Below, one piece after another: positions 37,403-50,007 of a stretch of DNA of 64,000 nucleotides. This DNA is from Anseranas semipalmata (lineage: Eukaryota; Chordata; Aves; Anseriformes; Anseranatidae), in contig VXAA01007258.1 of NCBI GenBank assembly GCA_013399115.1, forward strand, positions 134,035-198,034. The letters are read 5' to 3'. The notes beneath the pieces are model-generated. The model worked only from the letters and a program-made list of their open reading frames with translations. It was not told the origin of the DNA and did no database searches. The stretch's first letter is position 1, and the number at the start of each line of letters is the position of its first letter. Position numbers and translations under genes: made by a program.

Positions 37403-39848
37403 GCTCCTGGCTGAAACAACCTCTTAATTGAAAATATTCTTTAACACTCCCTATGAATTATAGAAGTAAGAAATCCCAACTTTTCTTCATGAGCTTTAGT
37501 TTGAATTTTTGGCACTGAACAGGCATATTTGCTTCCTTTGGGATAGCTTTTCAATAACAAATATCTGAAATAGAGTAGATGAGAAGTAGTTTAAATGTTT
37601 TTAGGAGTGCTTTCTATTGAGAAGAGATGTGGAGTGCTGGAGTTATGCTAAACTCTCTTCAGGGGAAGGTCATCAGCCCAGCACTCTCTACTGAACTGTC
37701 CCATCTGGATGAAACGTGGTAAAGGGGAAGCCTGGTTAGTGGGCACCTGGCGGTGCAGAGCTTGTTGCTTACTCTGTGATGTGACCAGCCTATGCTGTTC
37801 TCAGTGGTGTGCGCTTTTCCGAAGGAGGGGGGAACAAAGCTATGTAGAAGGCAGAATTGCTTTAAAACTTTCTTATGAGAGATGAAATTGATAGCAGCTA
37901 AAATGTGGAAAGAGTTTAATCAGAATGGAGTGATGTATCAGGGGAAAATACAACAAGAAAGCAAATACATGTGAAGAAAAGAAATGGAAGCTTCATTTTC
38001 AATGGCTAGAGAAAAGTGAGAAGATGATATTTGGGCATTTTTTCCATGAATTTTTCATCATGTCCTGAGAAAGAAAGCAGTGTCATATCTGTATGGGCTT
38101 GAAACCATGAATCTTGTGATAAGTGTGATGCTATGGATGATGCATGGCTTAGATAGAGGCCCTCTACTTGGTTAATACTCCATTTTTTATCATGCCTTTA
38201 TCCTATTCTATTTGCTGCTAAAAATAAATAAATGAAACCAAATGAAGAAAGCCAACCCTTCATAATCTCAAAGGTTCTGAAAAGTATTTTCTTGTGTATC
38301 TCATGCTCAGAGAGAAAGACTGCCTTCAATATGGACACACTATTTTTCAGCATGGACCGTGGGTCCTGTGCTGCTCTTCCCCAGTCCCCTGTTAATTTCT
38401 TTTTTTATTTTTGACTGCTAGTAAATACTGACCTCAGTACCCTTATTTCTTCAGTTCTGAACTAGAGAGTGCAGATATAAGACATTTGGAAAAAAGAATG
38501 ATAGTTATTTGGCCTATTTTGTCTATCTTCTATGGTAACTCATGCCCCTCATCATTCTGGAAGCAAACCCATTGCTAGGAAAAGAAAATGAAGAATCAAT
38601 GAAATTGCACAGGCTTTTTTTTTTTCTTCTTCTTTTTTTTTTCCCCAGTGTATAAAGCTATATATTACACTTGTGTTATACATGCATATAACAGAAGAAG
38701 CCAGCAGCTTGTACAAAATAGGTAAAAAGCTTCCCCAAACACAGTGGCAGTGCAGAAGCTTTTGCACAGCTCAGGAAGCAAGCACCAATCTTCTTTTGGG
38801 CAAAATCTGATTCAATGTCAGAAATTTAGCTGCATTCATGTGTATGGCTTGTTCATGGAGATTTTACCGAATCCAAAAAAAACATTTCAGCATATCCTCT
38901 AAGAACCTGGAAACTATATGGAGTTGTATAATAACAGAAAGGAAAAGATTAGTCCAGTTTAATACTGGCCACAATAAAATCTCTCAGTATCCTTTCTGTT
39001 GCCACTTGTGTTCTCTCAGTTATTTTTTAATATATGCTTTAATCACATAAAAAATGTGAAAGATGTACATTTCAAAAAGATTTTAAAAGCACTATGAAAG
39101 TACTAATAGCTCTCCTGTATGTGTTAAACTTATTCCTTGTTAGAGGGAATTATTATGCACAATGTTTGATAATTTCTGAGAGGACATAATTTTGACTTCA
39201 GCTGTGTAATTTTACTCTATGATGCTGCTTATTAGTAGTACCACTGGAGCCTTGCAAGCTTTATGTATTGTAGAAAATAAAAAATATGAGCTGCTGTCCA
39301 GGCTCGTAATAGTACCTAACGTAACAAAGTGTAGGTTGTAAGGCTGTGAAAACCAGTACCCATCAGCCTAGCAGGAAAAACACAGATGCAACAGCTGAAA
39401 ACACTGATTCATTATCTCCCCAATCTGTAACTAATTTTCACTGCATAAAAATCATTTAAGTTAAATATGAGCCTTGCTGATCATCATAGTTTAAGTGTGT
39501 GAGCAGAATTCCCAGTTTCCTGAAAAAGCCTTGATCCTAATAAGCTGAAAAAATTTATCATAAATCACAATTTCTCTGTCTTCTTACCTGCACTCCCCCA
39601 CACACATCCAAGAGGAACTCTGGTCAAGAGCGTGGAGTTTTGCTGGCGCAAATGAGGGGCAAACTTTGACCTACGCATTTAATCAGAAAAGCATTGGCTT
39701 TCAGATTCACCCAAGGGTGATACGTGTTACCTTCCTGGCCAGTGTGACATTGCACATATTTTTGCATGCCAAATTGCATCAGGATGCTACTGAGAGCAAA
39801 CAAGTGAAATAACAAGTCCCCCTGGTGTGACACAATATAAAATCTGTG
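37403..39848. other. Unique DNA, nothing recognised
   Basis: No gene is supported. A T-rich tract lies at 38615-38646. The frames are short and unrecognised. Confidence 0.6.
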
Positions 39849-40165
39849 AGCCAGATTCTCCTAGCTCTGCAAGTAGCCCCGTTCAGAGCTAGAGGGGTGA
39901 AAAGACAGCCTTATGCTACTGGAACCTGGGCTGCTCAAGCCAGGTCCTCGGGGGAAAATACCAGGAGCTCCCTTGTGCTGGGCCACAGTGGCTAGGAGTC
40001 ACCAGACTGCAGGGAACTACTGGCCAGGCCTTTTTTGCAAGTGACCAAGGCCACTTTCCCAAGTTTAAACCTGTGGGAAGCAGTGCCAGAGCATGTTCTT
40101 TAGGGGAATACCTCTGAGAATAGATACACTGGCTTTGAGCCTGTGGGGGCACTCAGTATAAGGTA
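39849..40165. other. GC-richer patch, possible old repeat
   Basis: Base composition is higher here than in the surroundings. The segment starts with gagccagattctcctagctc, which recalls the 'gggccagattctc' ends of old palindromic repeats common in turtles and crocodilians, but I see no matching inverted end. A 78-codon minus-strand frame is open and unrecognised. The repeat call is a guess. Confidence 0.2.
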
Positions 40166-40404
40166 CTGCTTGGTGGGTTAAAGGGCACATGGCATTGATC
40201 TTCTCCAGTGGATTACCTGGGTGAAAGGAATTGCAGCAAACGAGCTACAGTCTTTCCAATAAGCCAGTAAGTTTTTGAGACAAGGACATTTTTTCTATCT
40301 AATTCCTCATCAAATAGTCTCTACAAATTGTCCCAAAGTTAAAACTAAGGGCAGACAGACTCATCTCTCTTGATGTTACCAACAGAAATGCTGTACTTGT
40401 GCGT
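40166..40404. other. Unique DNA, nothing recognised
   Basis: No gene or repeat is seen before the CR1 tail. Confidence 0.6.
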
Positions 40405-40492
40405 TATGCCCTTAATAATATGCTTTAACTTTTGCGTAGTCCTGAAGTGGTCAGGTAGTTGAACTTGATCTTTGTAGGTCCCTTCCAACTCT
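40405..40492 (+). mobile_element. CR1 LINE 3' tail
   Basis: The stretch ending 'ctgaagtggtcaggtagttg' then 'aacttgatctttgtaggtcc' and 'cttccaact' matches the last part and 3' UTR of CR1. It is closely parallel to 50838-50912 of the copy at 50 kb. Only about 90 bp of the element is present, so this is an extreme 5' truncation. In place of the usual short 3' octamer repeats it runs into a CT-rich tract. Confidence 0.85.
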
Positions 40493-40531
40493 CCTTCCCT
40501 CCCTTCCCCTCTCCTCTCCTCCCCTCTCCTC
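40491..40531. repeat. CT-rich low-complexity tract
   Basis: A pyrimidine-only tract of CCCTT, CTCCT and similar units, directly continuous with the CR1 3' end. It may have been seeded by the CR1 tail. Confidence 0.85.
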
Positions 40532-40653
40532 AATTTCTTTCAGGAAAAAATATGTGAAACCCTGAGAGGTCAGACTCGACTCTGGAATGTCCTTGGCAGG
40601 AAGGATTGATGTCCTTTGTGTTGTGGGCATTTGAACGCTTTCATCATTATTAA
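40532..40653. other. Short unique spacer
   Basis: No feature is recognised between the CT tract and the possible MITE half. Confidence 0.5.
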
Positions 40654-40740
40654 GGTCCTGATTCAGGAAGGTAGGGAAGCCTTTTCATAACTTTCACCAC
40701 ATGAGCATGCCTAATTTTTCAATGAATGACCTCAACTAGA
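40654..40740. mobile_element. Possible half of an old palindromic MITE
   Basis: It begins ggtcctgattcaggaaggt and continues with aactttcaccacatgagcat and aatgaatgacctcaac. This resembles one arm and the centre of the amniote palindromic repeats that start 'gggtcctgattcagcaa' and contain 'cattgaagtcaatg'. The opposite arm is not visible. Similarity is by eye and weak. Confidence 0.3.
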
Positions 40741-42352
40741 ATACCTCTCTGAAGTACTGGAAAGCATCTGCTACCTCTTTGTATTCCCAGATGAAATAAT
40801 CTATAACACCTGAAGTGCTGTTTCTGCTTAAAGTGCCTGGCAGTCCAACAAAGCCAGCTGTAGCTTAACCTTCAGATTTGGATGCAGTTCGTATGAATCT
40901 CTGAAGTAAAATTTTAAAATATGTAACATATTCAGAGACCTTTGGTGTTGGTTTTGGTAAGGAAGGCTACTGGCTTTGCTACTTACATAGTCGAGTTGTT
41001 ATCAGAGGATGATATGAGAGCATGTCAATGTTAAAAGTCTGAATTATAGTTAGACCTTCTGGATTGTGGTGTTGGACAACGAACTTCTGGATTCTAATTA
41101 CAAATATGACATACTGTATTTTCCTGAGCTTTCTAACAGCTCAGTACACGGGTGATTTCATTTACATTATAGGGGAAATAAAAGCTGTACCTTACAGGTC
41201 TTTCTATACCTCTGCATACTGGAATCAAGAACAAAAGCCAGCCTCTAAGATAAGTCATTCTGAATTGTCCTTGAAAATTGTCAAAGACTAATTATTCTGC
41301 TAATGTTGTGTGACTTACTCAAAGGCTATTTTTACCATGATTTTTTCTCACAATGAGAATGCTTCATTCTGCTTCAGTAGTTAGTGATATGTCCTTGAAA
41401 CATCAGTCCTAGGTTTTGAAATTATCAAGGGCTTTCTAAAATGCAGACCAGTTTACTTTGTAACTGAACTGGTTTTCTGTCTTTCCATCTCATTGCATTT
41501 AACAAAAGCAAGTTTTCATAAGCAAAGAGCTTGTTCTGCAATGCAGAAAATTAACACAGTGCTTGATTTGAAGCCTTATGTGCTTATAAATATATGTACG
41601 TATGTGACATAATACATAATAATATTGTAAGAATTTGCAAATATTTAGATACTCTGTGCAAGATATCAGAACATAAATGTTCATTAGTAGATTCAAATGT
41701 AACCATAATGGAGTATGTTGTCCTTTTCTTCTCTTTCCATGTAGTGCAAGTAAAATGTAAGTTAAGGAAGGAAGTATTATGATGTCTCAATGTCAATGAA
41801 CACTGCTTGAATGGTGTAAGAGGCATAGCTTCATAAAAAACACGTTGATTCTCACCAGCTGAAAGCAATTGCTAATTCACTTTTCTAATGTGGACATTCT
41901 GTAAGATATGGAGATCTTCCTGGATGAAACTGAGTATTTGCGTGTTTACGATAGGAATTAAAAATCCCTGTGGTATATGTTGGGACTTGAATGGGATTAC
42001 GGTATTGGAGAAAGGCAGATCCACAACACAGGTTAAAAAAAAAATCTCTTTGCAGCGCTCTAACTTTGTGCAACAATTTCTGGACAAACCTCTTCACATA
42101 ATTCTGTTGAACTCCCATGAACATCCTGGCCATACTTACTGTCACTCTCAAACTCTTATTTACGTTTCCTTGTGTATGTGGGGGAAATGGGAGAGAACAA
42201 GGCTTACTTTTATCCACTAAATTTTCAAGAAAGAACTCAAATGGTAAATAGCTGTTGATCCAAAAATTCTGAGTCAAAGTATTTCACTTCCTTGACATCT
42301 TCAGGCAGTGTATTTCTACAGGACTGTTACTTCATGCCCTCATTCAGTTATG
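40741..42352. other. Unique AT-rich DNA, nothing recognised
   Basis: No gene is supported. Frames of 60-130 codons near 41.5-42.3 kb lie on both strands over the same DNA (for example 41885-42277 minus and 41888-42220 plus) and are not recognised. Confidence 0.55.
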
Positions 42353-42390
42353 AAAAAAAAAAAAAAAAAGTTTACATTTAAATGTAAACT
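42353..42390. repeat. A17 run joined to a perfect 22-bp palindrome
   Basis: A17 occupies 42353-42369. Bases 42369-42390 are exactly self-complementary, centred on tttaaa (agtttacattt and its complement), with no loop. Such a sequence is a possible dimeric binding site or a cruciform seed. Nothing nearby indicates which, if either. Confidence 0.8.
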
Positions 42391-44111
42391 CTTAAAACTA
42401 CAGGATAGAAAGAGTATTGGCTGAGAAAGGTGGTCTCTTCTTGACACTGACATTGATACACTTATAATACAGGATCCCTTGATTAAGAGTTTGGCAAGTC
42501 CCTATTGAAACTATGTAATAAATCAATCTCACTTTGGAAAAATCTGAAAGGGTGTAAGCAAAGATGCTGAAGATGCTGTACACAAATACCTGGGGGATAG
42601 TTGCTAACCTCTGCTCTCCAGTAATCAATCACTTCAGTTACACCAAAATGACAATATCTGGAGGTCATTTCATTAATGAGACACCGTTAACCCTTCCAGC
42701 ATTATGTTATACCTTCCACTCATTAGCACCCACATCAGATTCCCAGCACCAATTCTTATCTTTAGGAAGATATCCTAAGAGACTTCTACAGTGACCAATG
42801 CAAATGGAATTATGGTAGAAATTATAAATGGGTGACTTGAAAGACAAAAGAATGAAGAGAAACGATGACTAGCTGTTGCTTACCACACTTGATCATAATT
42901 GAACCAGCAGTTGGAAGAGCGAGCAGATGTTAGATGTAAGGGGTAACTTTATTCATATTAGACCTGTTTAGGATGGATCAGGATTGTTTTTGCAGAAGGC
43001 CATGTATGAATACGGACACTTGCGGAGGGCGGTTGCAATATAAGTATTGGCATATAAAACAGTAGATTTATGGGGCTTAAGATAAGATAAGCAATATTAA
43101 ACACATCACATTCTGCAGCTCGGATAAATAGAGCAATTTTTGTGTTATCTGTTTCAGATAAGCAGGTCTCTGAGAAATGTGTTGTCGCAGTCGTCTGTGC
43201 TTGATGTCTTACAGCTATGGCTATCCATTTAGCACAGAATCACATAATGCAGCGTGTGGATCTAGAGGACATGTAAAACCGAGTCAGGGTGGTAAAATCT
43301 TTCCCACTTTGACTTGGCATGGTCAGTGCTTAATTTAGCACTGCAGTCTGGTCAAAATATGTGTCTGTCTTCCAAGTTGGTGGCATCACTTAGCTCTGTC
43401 ATGGTGAATGTCTTTGTTTTTAAAAGCTGATTTTTTTCTGAGGTTGTCTGTAGCTGAATTTCATGGTTTCTTACTATTTTTTTTTTCTATAAAAATAATC
43501 TCATCTGTAAAAGTGATGCTTTTTGATTGAATTCTTAGTTTAACAAAACACTTTTAAGGGAATTTCCTTTTACCTGCAAAAATCATAGAAAGTGAAGCCC
43601 CTTATGGATATCCTAAGAGTCTCACAAAAAATTTGTCTTTGATTTTCTGGCCAGTCATGTTCTGCAAGCCACAGTCTCTGCTCTGTCCTCTCAAAGAAGT
43701 GCACTTTGTTCTGCACACCCTGTTATGCCTGCAAAAAATGGAAAATCTGTATTTCAAATGGAAGGAGTTCCTTAGGATCAGTCTTCATCTCCTGAGCAGC
43801 CTAGAAAGACACAGCCTAAGGTAAAAAAGCAAGCACCTGTACTTGAGATCAAAGGTTTAGATCTGTGCTTCCCTTTACAAATATCACAAGTGCCTAGATG
43901 TTTAGTTAAAACTAGCCCTAGTAAAAGTGAAAAGCTAGCCTTACACTAAAAGCCCAACTGTAAGTAACTCGCTTCTGTCCAACTAGCAATCCATTAATAC
44001 AGGTGAAAAGACTGTCATTGGCTTAATTAGGAAGTTTTAAAAATTAGCCATTATTTAATTATGACATCCTAAAAGGCAAAAAATAAAGCCAAAACCACCC
44101 AAAAACATAAG
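42391..44111. other. Unique DNA, nothing recognised
   Basis: No gene is supported. Short frames on both strands at 42398-42794 and 43633-43824 are unrecognised. Confidence 0.6.
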
Positions 44112-44163
44112 GGAAGGTGTTAAAAATATTCTTTAAGGAAAGGTGTTAAAAATATTCTTTAAG
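44112..44163. repeat. 26-bp tandem duplication, two copies
   Basis: Two adjacent 26-bp units (each containing aaggtgttaaaaatattctt) differ at a single base (44113 G against 44139 A). The near-identity suggests a recent slippage event. Confidence 0.9.
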
Positions 44164-45969
44164 GGGTTGTAAAAGTTTTATCAGCTAGTTGAAATCTTTG
44201 AGAATATTTCTTTTTGTTTGCTTGTTAATTTATGTTGTTTACTTCTTCTTTTTAACAACTATGGTCTTCAGCAATTTCTTCCAATAAAAGTCCAGCCAGG
44301 GATCACCAAAATAAGTTTTGATTTGCTGTTTTGTTCAGACCGACTAGTTTTATTTTTAATTGTACACTATTCAAAATGCAAATTTGATGACAGGGTGGCA
44401 ATCATTATAATCCTTGCCTTATGTAACACATACCACCAGCTTCCTTTCCAGTGGGTGAGAACTCAGTCAAGATACCTATAGTATAGATAGTCATAAATAC
44501 CAATAAACTACTTGCTGGCAATTTGTTCATAGAAGAGACTGGCATTTCTAAAAGGTAATTAAATTTGACATTCCTTAATCCACACACAGGGAGGGCTGCA
44601 GAGTCTGAGTGGGATCAGTCAAAGATCTTACTCCTCTTCTGAAAGCTGTTTCTTATTTATCGTAATGAACGCGGATATGAAGAAGCCACATGGAGTGTGC
44701 TGAGCATGCTGATGAAAGATGGTTAAATGGCTGGGAAGATAGACAGTATTTGTGTTTGTAACAAAATTACAACAATTACAATTACAGACTAAACATTACT
44801 GCATTTATGTGGAGATTAATATACCAAAAAAGAGATTTCTGTGAAGTTCTGGAAGCTCAACTCTTAAACATCACATCATCGCCATACCTCCATTTTCTTG
44901 AATGCAGAATAGGGAGTATCTGAGACCAAAAGTTGAAAAGCATCTAAAAGGACTAGAAATTGCTGTTAACATTGCTATCTACGCAGAGGAAATCAGTGCA
45001 GTTTGCCTATTCAGTGATATGTTTCCATTCATACTCAGACCTATTCCTATGAAGAAGAAAGGCATTTTATCTTCTTTTATTTTCAGAAAACCAGAATAGT
45101 TAAAGAAGCACAAACTGCACGTATATGTTAAAAAGGTGGGGTGTGTATGGGGGATAATGTTAGATGTTTTTGTTAGCTAATTCAAAAACAAAGACTTAAA
45201 CATAGTCTTAAACTGTCTCTGTGTGTTACATGGAAGAAATACAGTTTGATACCCAGATATAATCCAAAATTTGTAGGCATGAAGTTACTAAAGTAACCTC
45301 TTTGCTGGCAGGTTGAGAATATTCTGCCCTGCTGTTAGAGCTTCAAAGCAGATCTCAATACTGGTGATGCTCATGCAACTTTTTTGTTCTAAATTTGCTG
45401 CACATCCAGTTTACCAATTTCTCCTCTCTCTCGGAGCCTCAGTCTTGCTTTCAACTTTCCATTACGCAGCCAAAAGTAGCAGAAAAGGTACCTCAGGCTT
45501 GATGGATAAGCAAAACACAAATATTAGCATTGATTTAAATATTGTTTAATCATAGACAGCTCTGTAAACTGAGAATAAATCCTGGAAATTATCCTGATTT
45601 CTCTCTCCTCTGCCCTACTGCTGCTTGAACTGTACCTTGTAAAACATGTTGATTTCAACTTTCCTGTGCTAGCTTGCCAAATTGCATAATCTAGTTTGGA
45701 AATGTTAATCAAAATATTAAACTGCAAGATTTCAGTCCTGCGACTTTAAATTACCCTCAAGTCACACAACCAGAATAATCAATGTACAAACCAAAGTGGT
45801 AGTTGCAGTAACAAAATACAGAAAATATGTTCCTAAAGAAAAGTAGACCTGACCCTGGCTTTTTTTTTGAAGTTTTGCAATTGATTCAACAAAGGCATTG
45901 TTGAAGTTGTGTGTGAATAACTCGGAAAAGACTATAAGATTCTGTAATAGTGCAGTGGTGATCTGGCAA
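44164..45969. other. Unique AT-rich DNA, nothing recognised
   Basis: No gene is supported. Frames at 44218-44481 and 45313-45549 are T-rich and hydrophobic without family similarity. Confidence 0.6.
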
Positions 45970-45989
45970 TTTCTTTCTTTCTTTCTTTT

Positions 45990-46025
<36 letters not shown>
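45970..46025. repeat. (TTTC)n microsatellite
   Basis: About 13 TTTC units with one T-rich interruption near 45987-45991. It is pyrimidine-only on the plus strand and likely polymorphic. Confidence 0.95.
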
Positions 46026-46026
<1 letters not shown>

Positions 46027-46636
46027 TGATTATTTCTATCTCTGGTTTTGTTTTTTGCATGATCTTTAATGTAGGAAGAGCATCACATTTCAGTCAGTTA
46101 TAACAGTATATATTTTGTTTCCTTTCTAATGGGTTCCAATATCTTTCCAATGCACAGTAGCTATATGATATCTCTTAATGGCTCAAGGTCATAGACATGC
46201 AATACCAAGACAGACAGGCAGGACTTCACATTAAAAATCTGAATTACATACATACACATAAAGTGGCCAGGAAAAGAGAGATCTTATTTCTAAACAGTCT
46301 AATTGTCCCTTTTTGCCCCTCTTTGTTCTGTTTAGACTGCTTTGTATATTGCTTAATGCAGAGGTGGTAGAAAAACAGGAAGACATCAAATAATTTCATA
46401 GTTGCAAGTTACCATGTCATTCAAACTTTCATATTCTGCAAATGTAAGAATGGGTTTGACTCCTTTTTTACATATGAGGTCATGTTTAATGTTCAGTGAA
46501 ATTAGCAAGAGCCTTTCTATCAGTTACACAAGACACTGGATTAGACATTTGACTCATAACAATCAAAATGGCATATATGTGATTCATTGTTAGAATAATC
46601 ATGAAAATTATCATGTCTCGTGCCAGAAGCACCATG
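46026..46636. other. Unique DNA, nothing recognised
   Basis: No gene or repeat family is seen. Confidence 0.6.
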
Positions 46637-46661
46637 AAAAAACAAACAAACAAACAAAAAA
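46637..46661. repeat. AAAC microsatellite
   Basis: Three to four AAAC units flanked by A runs. Confidence 0.85.
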
Positions 46662-48732
46662 CCAGCAGCATGCTTTTCTAATGCACATATGATTTTAAAT
46701 GCTCCAAATTACCTTTAATGAATCAATTCCTTGAATATATGAAAGCCTTGTAGGTTGTGGTTTTGGAGAGGGTTAATATGGTCAGGGAACTGCTGTACTT
46801 CAAAGGCAGAGTATTTTGCTGTATTCAATGAAAATATATATTATATATACAGCAGGCATACTATAATGTCTTCGATGACAGAAATATCTCAAAATACTAA
46901 ATAAACTTTATCATTGGACTCTCAGGTTGCACTCAGTGACATTCTGTTTATATTTGTGCATCTTAGGAAGAGCTCAAGGTCTTATAAAGAGAAAAACATT
47001 TTGAATGCTAAGTTATCACTATTAGAAATACGTATTTATTCCTCTGGTATTTAAAAACATCAGAGATTTCTTTTTCAGTAACATACTGTAATGATGTCAG
47101 GATCCTAAAAAAAGACCGTGACATTAACAAGATAAGGCTAGTTTAATGGAAGCTTCCTTGGTAAAATCCCATTCTCACATAGCAACTAATTGTTCTTAGG
47201 GTATTATATGCTAATGCCTCAGGTGCTTGCTCATGTGGGCATAACTACAAAAAATTCTGAAATACTACAAGTTGTTTATCACTGATCTGTGGCACATGAA
47301 AAGTGACTAATCTATTAATTATTGTAATTAACTGACTGCAGTCAAGAATTGTGACAGGCTTTTAAATTTAAAAATATTTTGAGTGAATCTCAACTTAATA
47401 TATTATAATCTTTTTAAATGAACAATTGTCTAGAAAAAAAAAATACCACAGACTGCTCACTTTGATGGACAAAGTACTGCAAATAATGAACCTTAGAAAT
47501 ACTTAATTTTCCAGCAATATCTAAGGTATTTACTTCAAAAAGTGCCCCAGAATTGAAGAAAGCTGGGAATTGAAGATCAGTCTTGGACATCATTGTCATA
47601 ATACTCAGTCTGATCTCATTTGAAATTCTTGGAGGCAAGGAATACCTTTAGAAATAATGAGGGAAGACTTGCGAAAAAGTGATTTGGAAGAATTTTTGGT
47701 TTGAGGTAGGCATACATGGAAAGCTTATTTTGAGGCCAAGAAGAGGCTTGTTAAGGTTTTCTTTTGGAATTCCCAGTATTTTCCTCACTTGCTGCCAGCT
47801 GGAGATACTACAGGGAAAGGGCAGCTCTTCCATCCAGTTGCACCAGTACTTGACAAAGCATCACCTCAGTAACAGCTCGCAGAGTTGTTTTCCTCTTGCA
47901 CTAAGCAAGGCTGGCCATGGCTCTCAAACCAGCAGCCTCCCCAGCACCACTGCACACAGGCACTGGAAGTACACAGGGCCTGTGCAGTAGCCATCAGCAC
48001 AGAAGGATCCCCACAAGCTTAAAAGTATTTGAGCTGACACTACTAAAAAAGTAATCCTATCAGTGTATTTTGTCAGCTCCTGACCTAGTTCCAAGACAAA
48101 TGTCTGCTTTAGGCTGATAGGCAGAGGAAGGAAGGTATTCAAGTATTTTAGAACCTAAAAAAAGAACAGATCAAGTTCAATTAAAAAAAATCATCTGGGA
48201 TTTGAGGGAAAAAGATTTAAATTTTATTACAACTTTATTTGCCTTAGAAAAGATGAAAATTCTTGTTCCCATGCAGGTAATGTGATGATCTCCTCAGAAA
48301 GGGTAGCATCATCAAGAGATAAATGTCTATTGAAAGAAAAGGAATACAAACAGTGAAAAAATACATACATACATACATATAAGGAAACATAATTTAGTCA
48401 AAAAGAAGTATTCGAATGCTCTTTCTGTACAGGTTTCATTGATGAAAAATGTTATCGTTCACTTGTGAAGAATGACAAATTCTACATTCTTCTTCATCTG
48501 AAGAATCTGTGTTACTACCAAGGCATTTCAGACCATTTGTAGCACATTTCTGACTTGGTCTGTTTGTAGTACTACAAAGCTTAAAGAATGATTTTTGAGG
48601 GTCATAATGCATGTTCAAGGATACTTACAACATCCTGGTAGTGTATTTTACCTCGAATCATAGACATGAACATTCACCCCACCTTTCACTTTAGCATAGT
48701 TTCTTGAAGAGTGTTTCTTTTGTTTTTCATAG
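46662..48732. other. Unique DNA, nothing recognised
   Basis: No gene is supported. A short ATAC run lies at 48360-48380. A 103-codon plus-strand frame at 47679-47990 is overlapped by minus-strand frames and shows no domain. Confidence 0.6.
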
Positions 48733-48855
48733 ATTAATCATAGAATCACACAATCATAAAATATCCCAGGTTGGAAGGGACCCTTAAGAATCATCGAGTC
48801 CAACTCCTGGCTCCACACAGGACCACCCCAAAAATCAGACCATATGTCTGAGAGA
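48733..48855 (-). mobile_element. CR1 LINE 3'-end fragment, minus strand
   Basis: The plus strand reads 'aatcatagaatcacacaat', then 'ggttggaagggacccttaag' and 'tcgagtccaactcctggctc', and then 'cacaggaccacccc' and 'atcagaccatatgtctgag'. This is the inverted 3' UTR and extreme C-terminal coding end of an avian CR1. The 'cctggctccacacagg' part marks a different CR1 subfamily from the copies at 58 and 61 kb, which carry 'cccctgcca'. About 120 bp remain. Confidence 0.92.
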
Positions 48856-50007
48856 GAGATTAAAAATCTAGGAAGAGATTTCTAAGCACAAAATAACAGG
48901 ATAATTTGAAATAAGTAGTAGCAATCTTTCAACAACTTTTTAGCATCATGGATTTAACAGTACGTTCTAATTTTGTTATCCCTGCTCAAAGCTGCCAATG
49001 CAAGTTAGTTGTTTCAACTGCGTTGAGAGATTTTGTATTTTGTCAGGCTAGTTTCTCACTTTCTCCCATGCTTTAAAATGCTCCTGTTTCTGGCCCCTTC
49101 TGGCTTTCTTTAATTTGTATACCTGAACATGTACATGTGCAATCATATCTGCACAAATACACACAGTTTCTTGTGTCCCTGAATTTCTTCTGCAAACATT
49201 CTTCTGCTTCTCTCACCTGCTTCATTCATTTTTGCAAACGTATGTACACTGTCCTCTTCCCCTCCTCCACCCGACACTGCATCTCATGATGATAAGGTTC
49301 AGCGGACAGCTATTCAGAAATCGTGGATTTGAAATGAATGGTCCTTTTTTTGCAGTTATCATCTCAAAAATGGTTCTTTGCACAAGAACTCCTTTCAATC
49401 AGCAGTGCCTTGTGTTGTCAAAAGCTGTATCTGTACTGTTCAGTGGAGCACAGGCCAAGAGCAATCTAAAGCATGGTGTGGTGTATAATCTACATGCTGT
49501 GCAGCCACATACCTTACCCCAGTGCCTGAGAAGTATGAGAGTCTACCTAGAGCACAGCACACAGCTCCAGGACATTCTGGGAAAGAAATCAAAATCTTAC
49601 ATGGCGCACATTTGCCACAATACAGTATTACAAAGTAATTTAAAATATATACTGTAGTTTCAGGCCAAGGAATCACTCCTATATGTGCGCCCACTGTGTT
49701 CAAAAGTGGAGATAACTAGGAGATACATTACTTATATTTTATCCACTTTTTTCTGTGCAGTTTTGGGTTTAACATAGGTGTGATGCTGAGCTGAAAGCAC
49801 AATGTGAATTTAATCCTAAACTAGATTGATGTGGGGAACACAGCGATCTGCTCTGCTATTGGGGCGTGGAGGCTGCCATCCAGTCTTTCTCAGAGCAACC
49901 AGAGCAGTGTCAGCTTTGGTTTCAGTCCTGCTGGGGAAGAATAAGTGATGGCAGTCGCTTTAGAAGAGGCTGTTCTTCATGGGATGATTTGGAGTCAATG
50001 ACTTTTA
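48856..50007. other. Unique DNA with one 141-codon open frame
   Basis: The frame at 49232-49657 (plus) is the longest non-repeat open frame not involving N. It shows no signal peptide, repeat or domain that I recognise, and a minus-strand frame overlaps it. I see no polyadenylation signal, splice sites or promoter that would support it, so it is not called as a gene. Confidence 0.45.

Noticed and set aside
43230..43275. CR1-like 'cacagaatcaca' 3' end
   Set aside because: Only about a dozen bases match and the expected 'ttggaagggacc' block does not follow.
49232..49657. 141-codon frame in unique DNA
   Set aside because: No recognisable domain, an opposing frame overlaps it, and no gene signals surround it. 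In 64 kb of DNA, one frame of this length is expected by chance.
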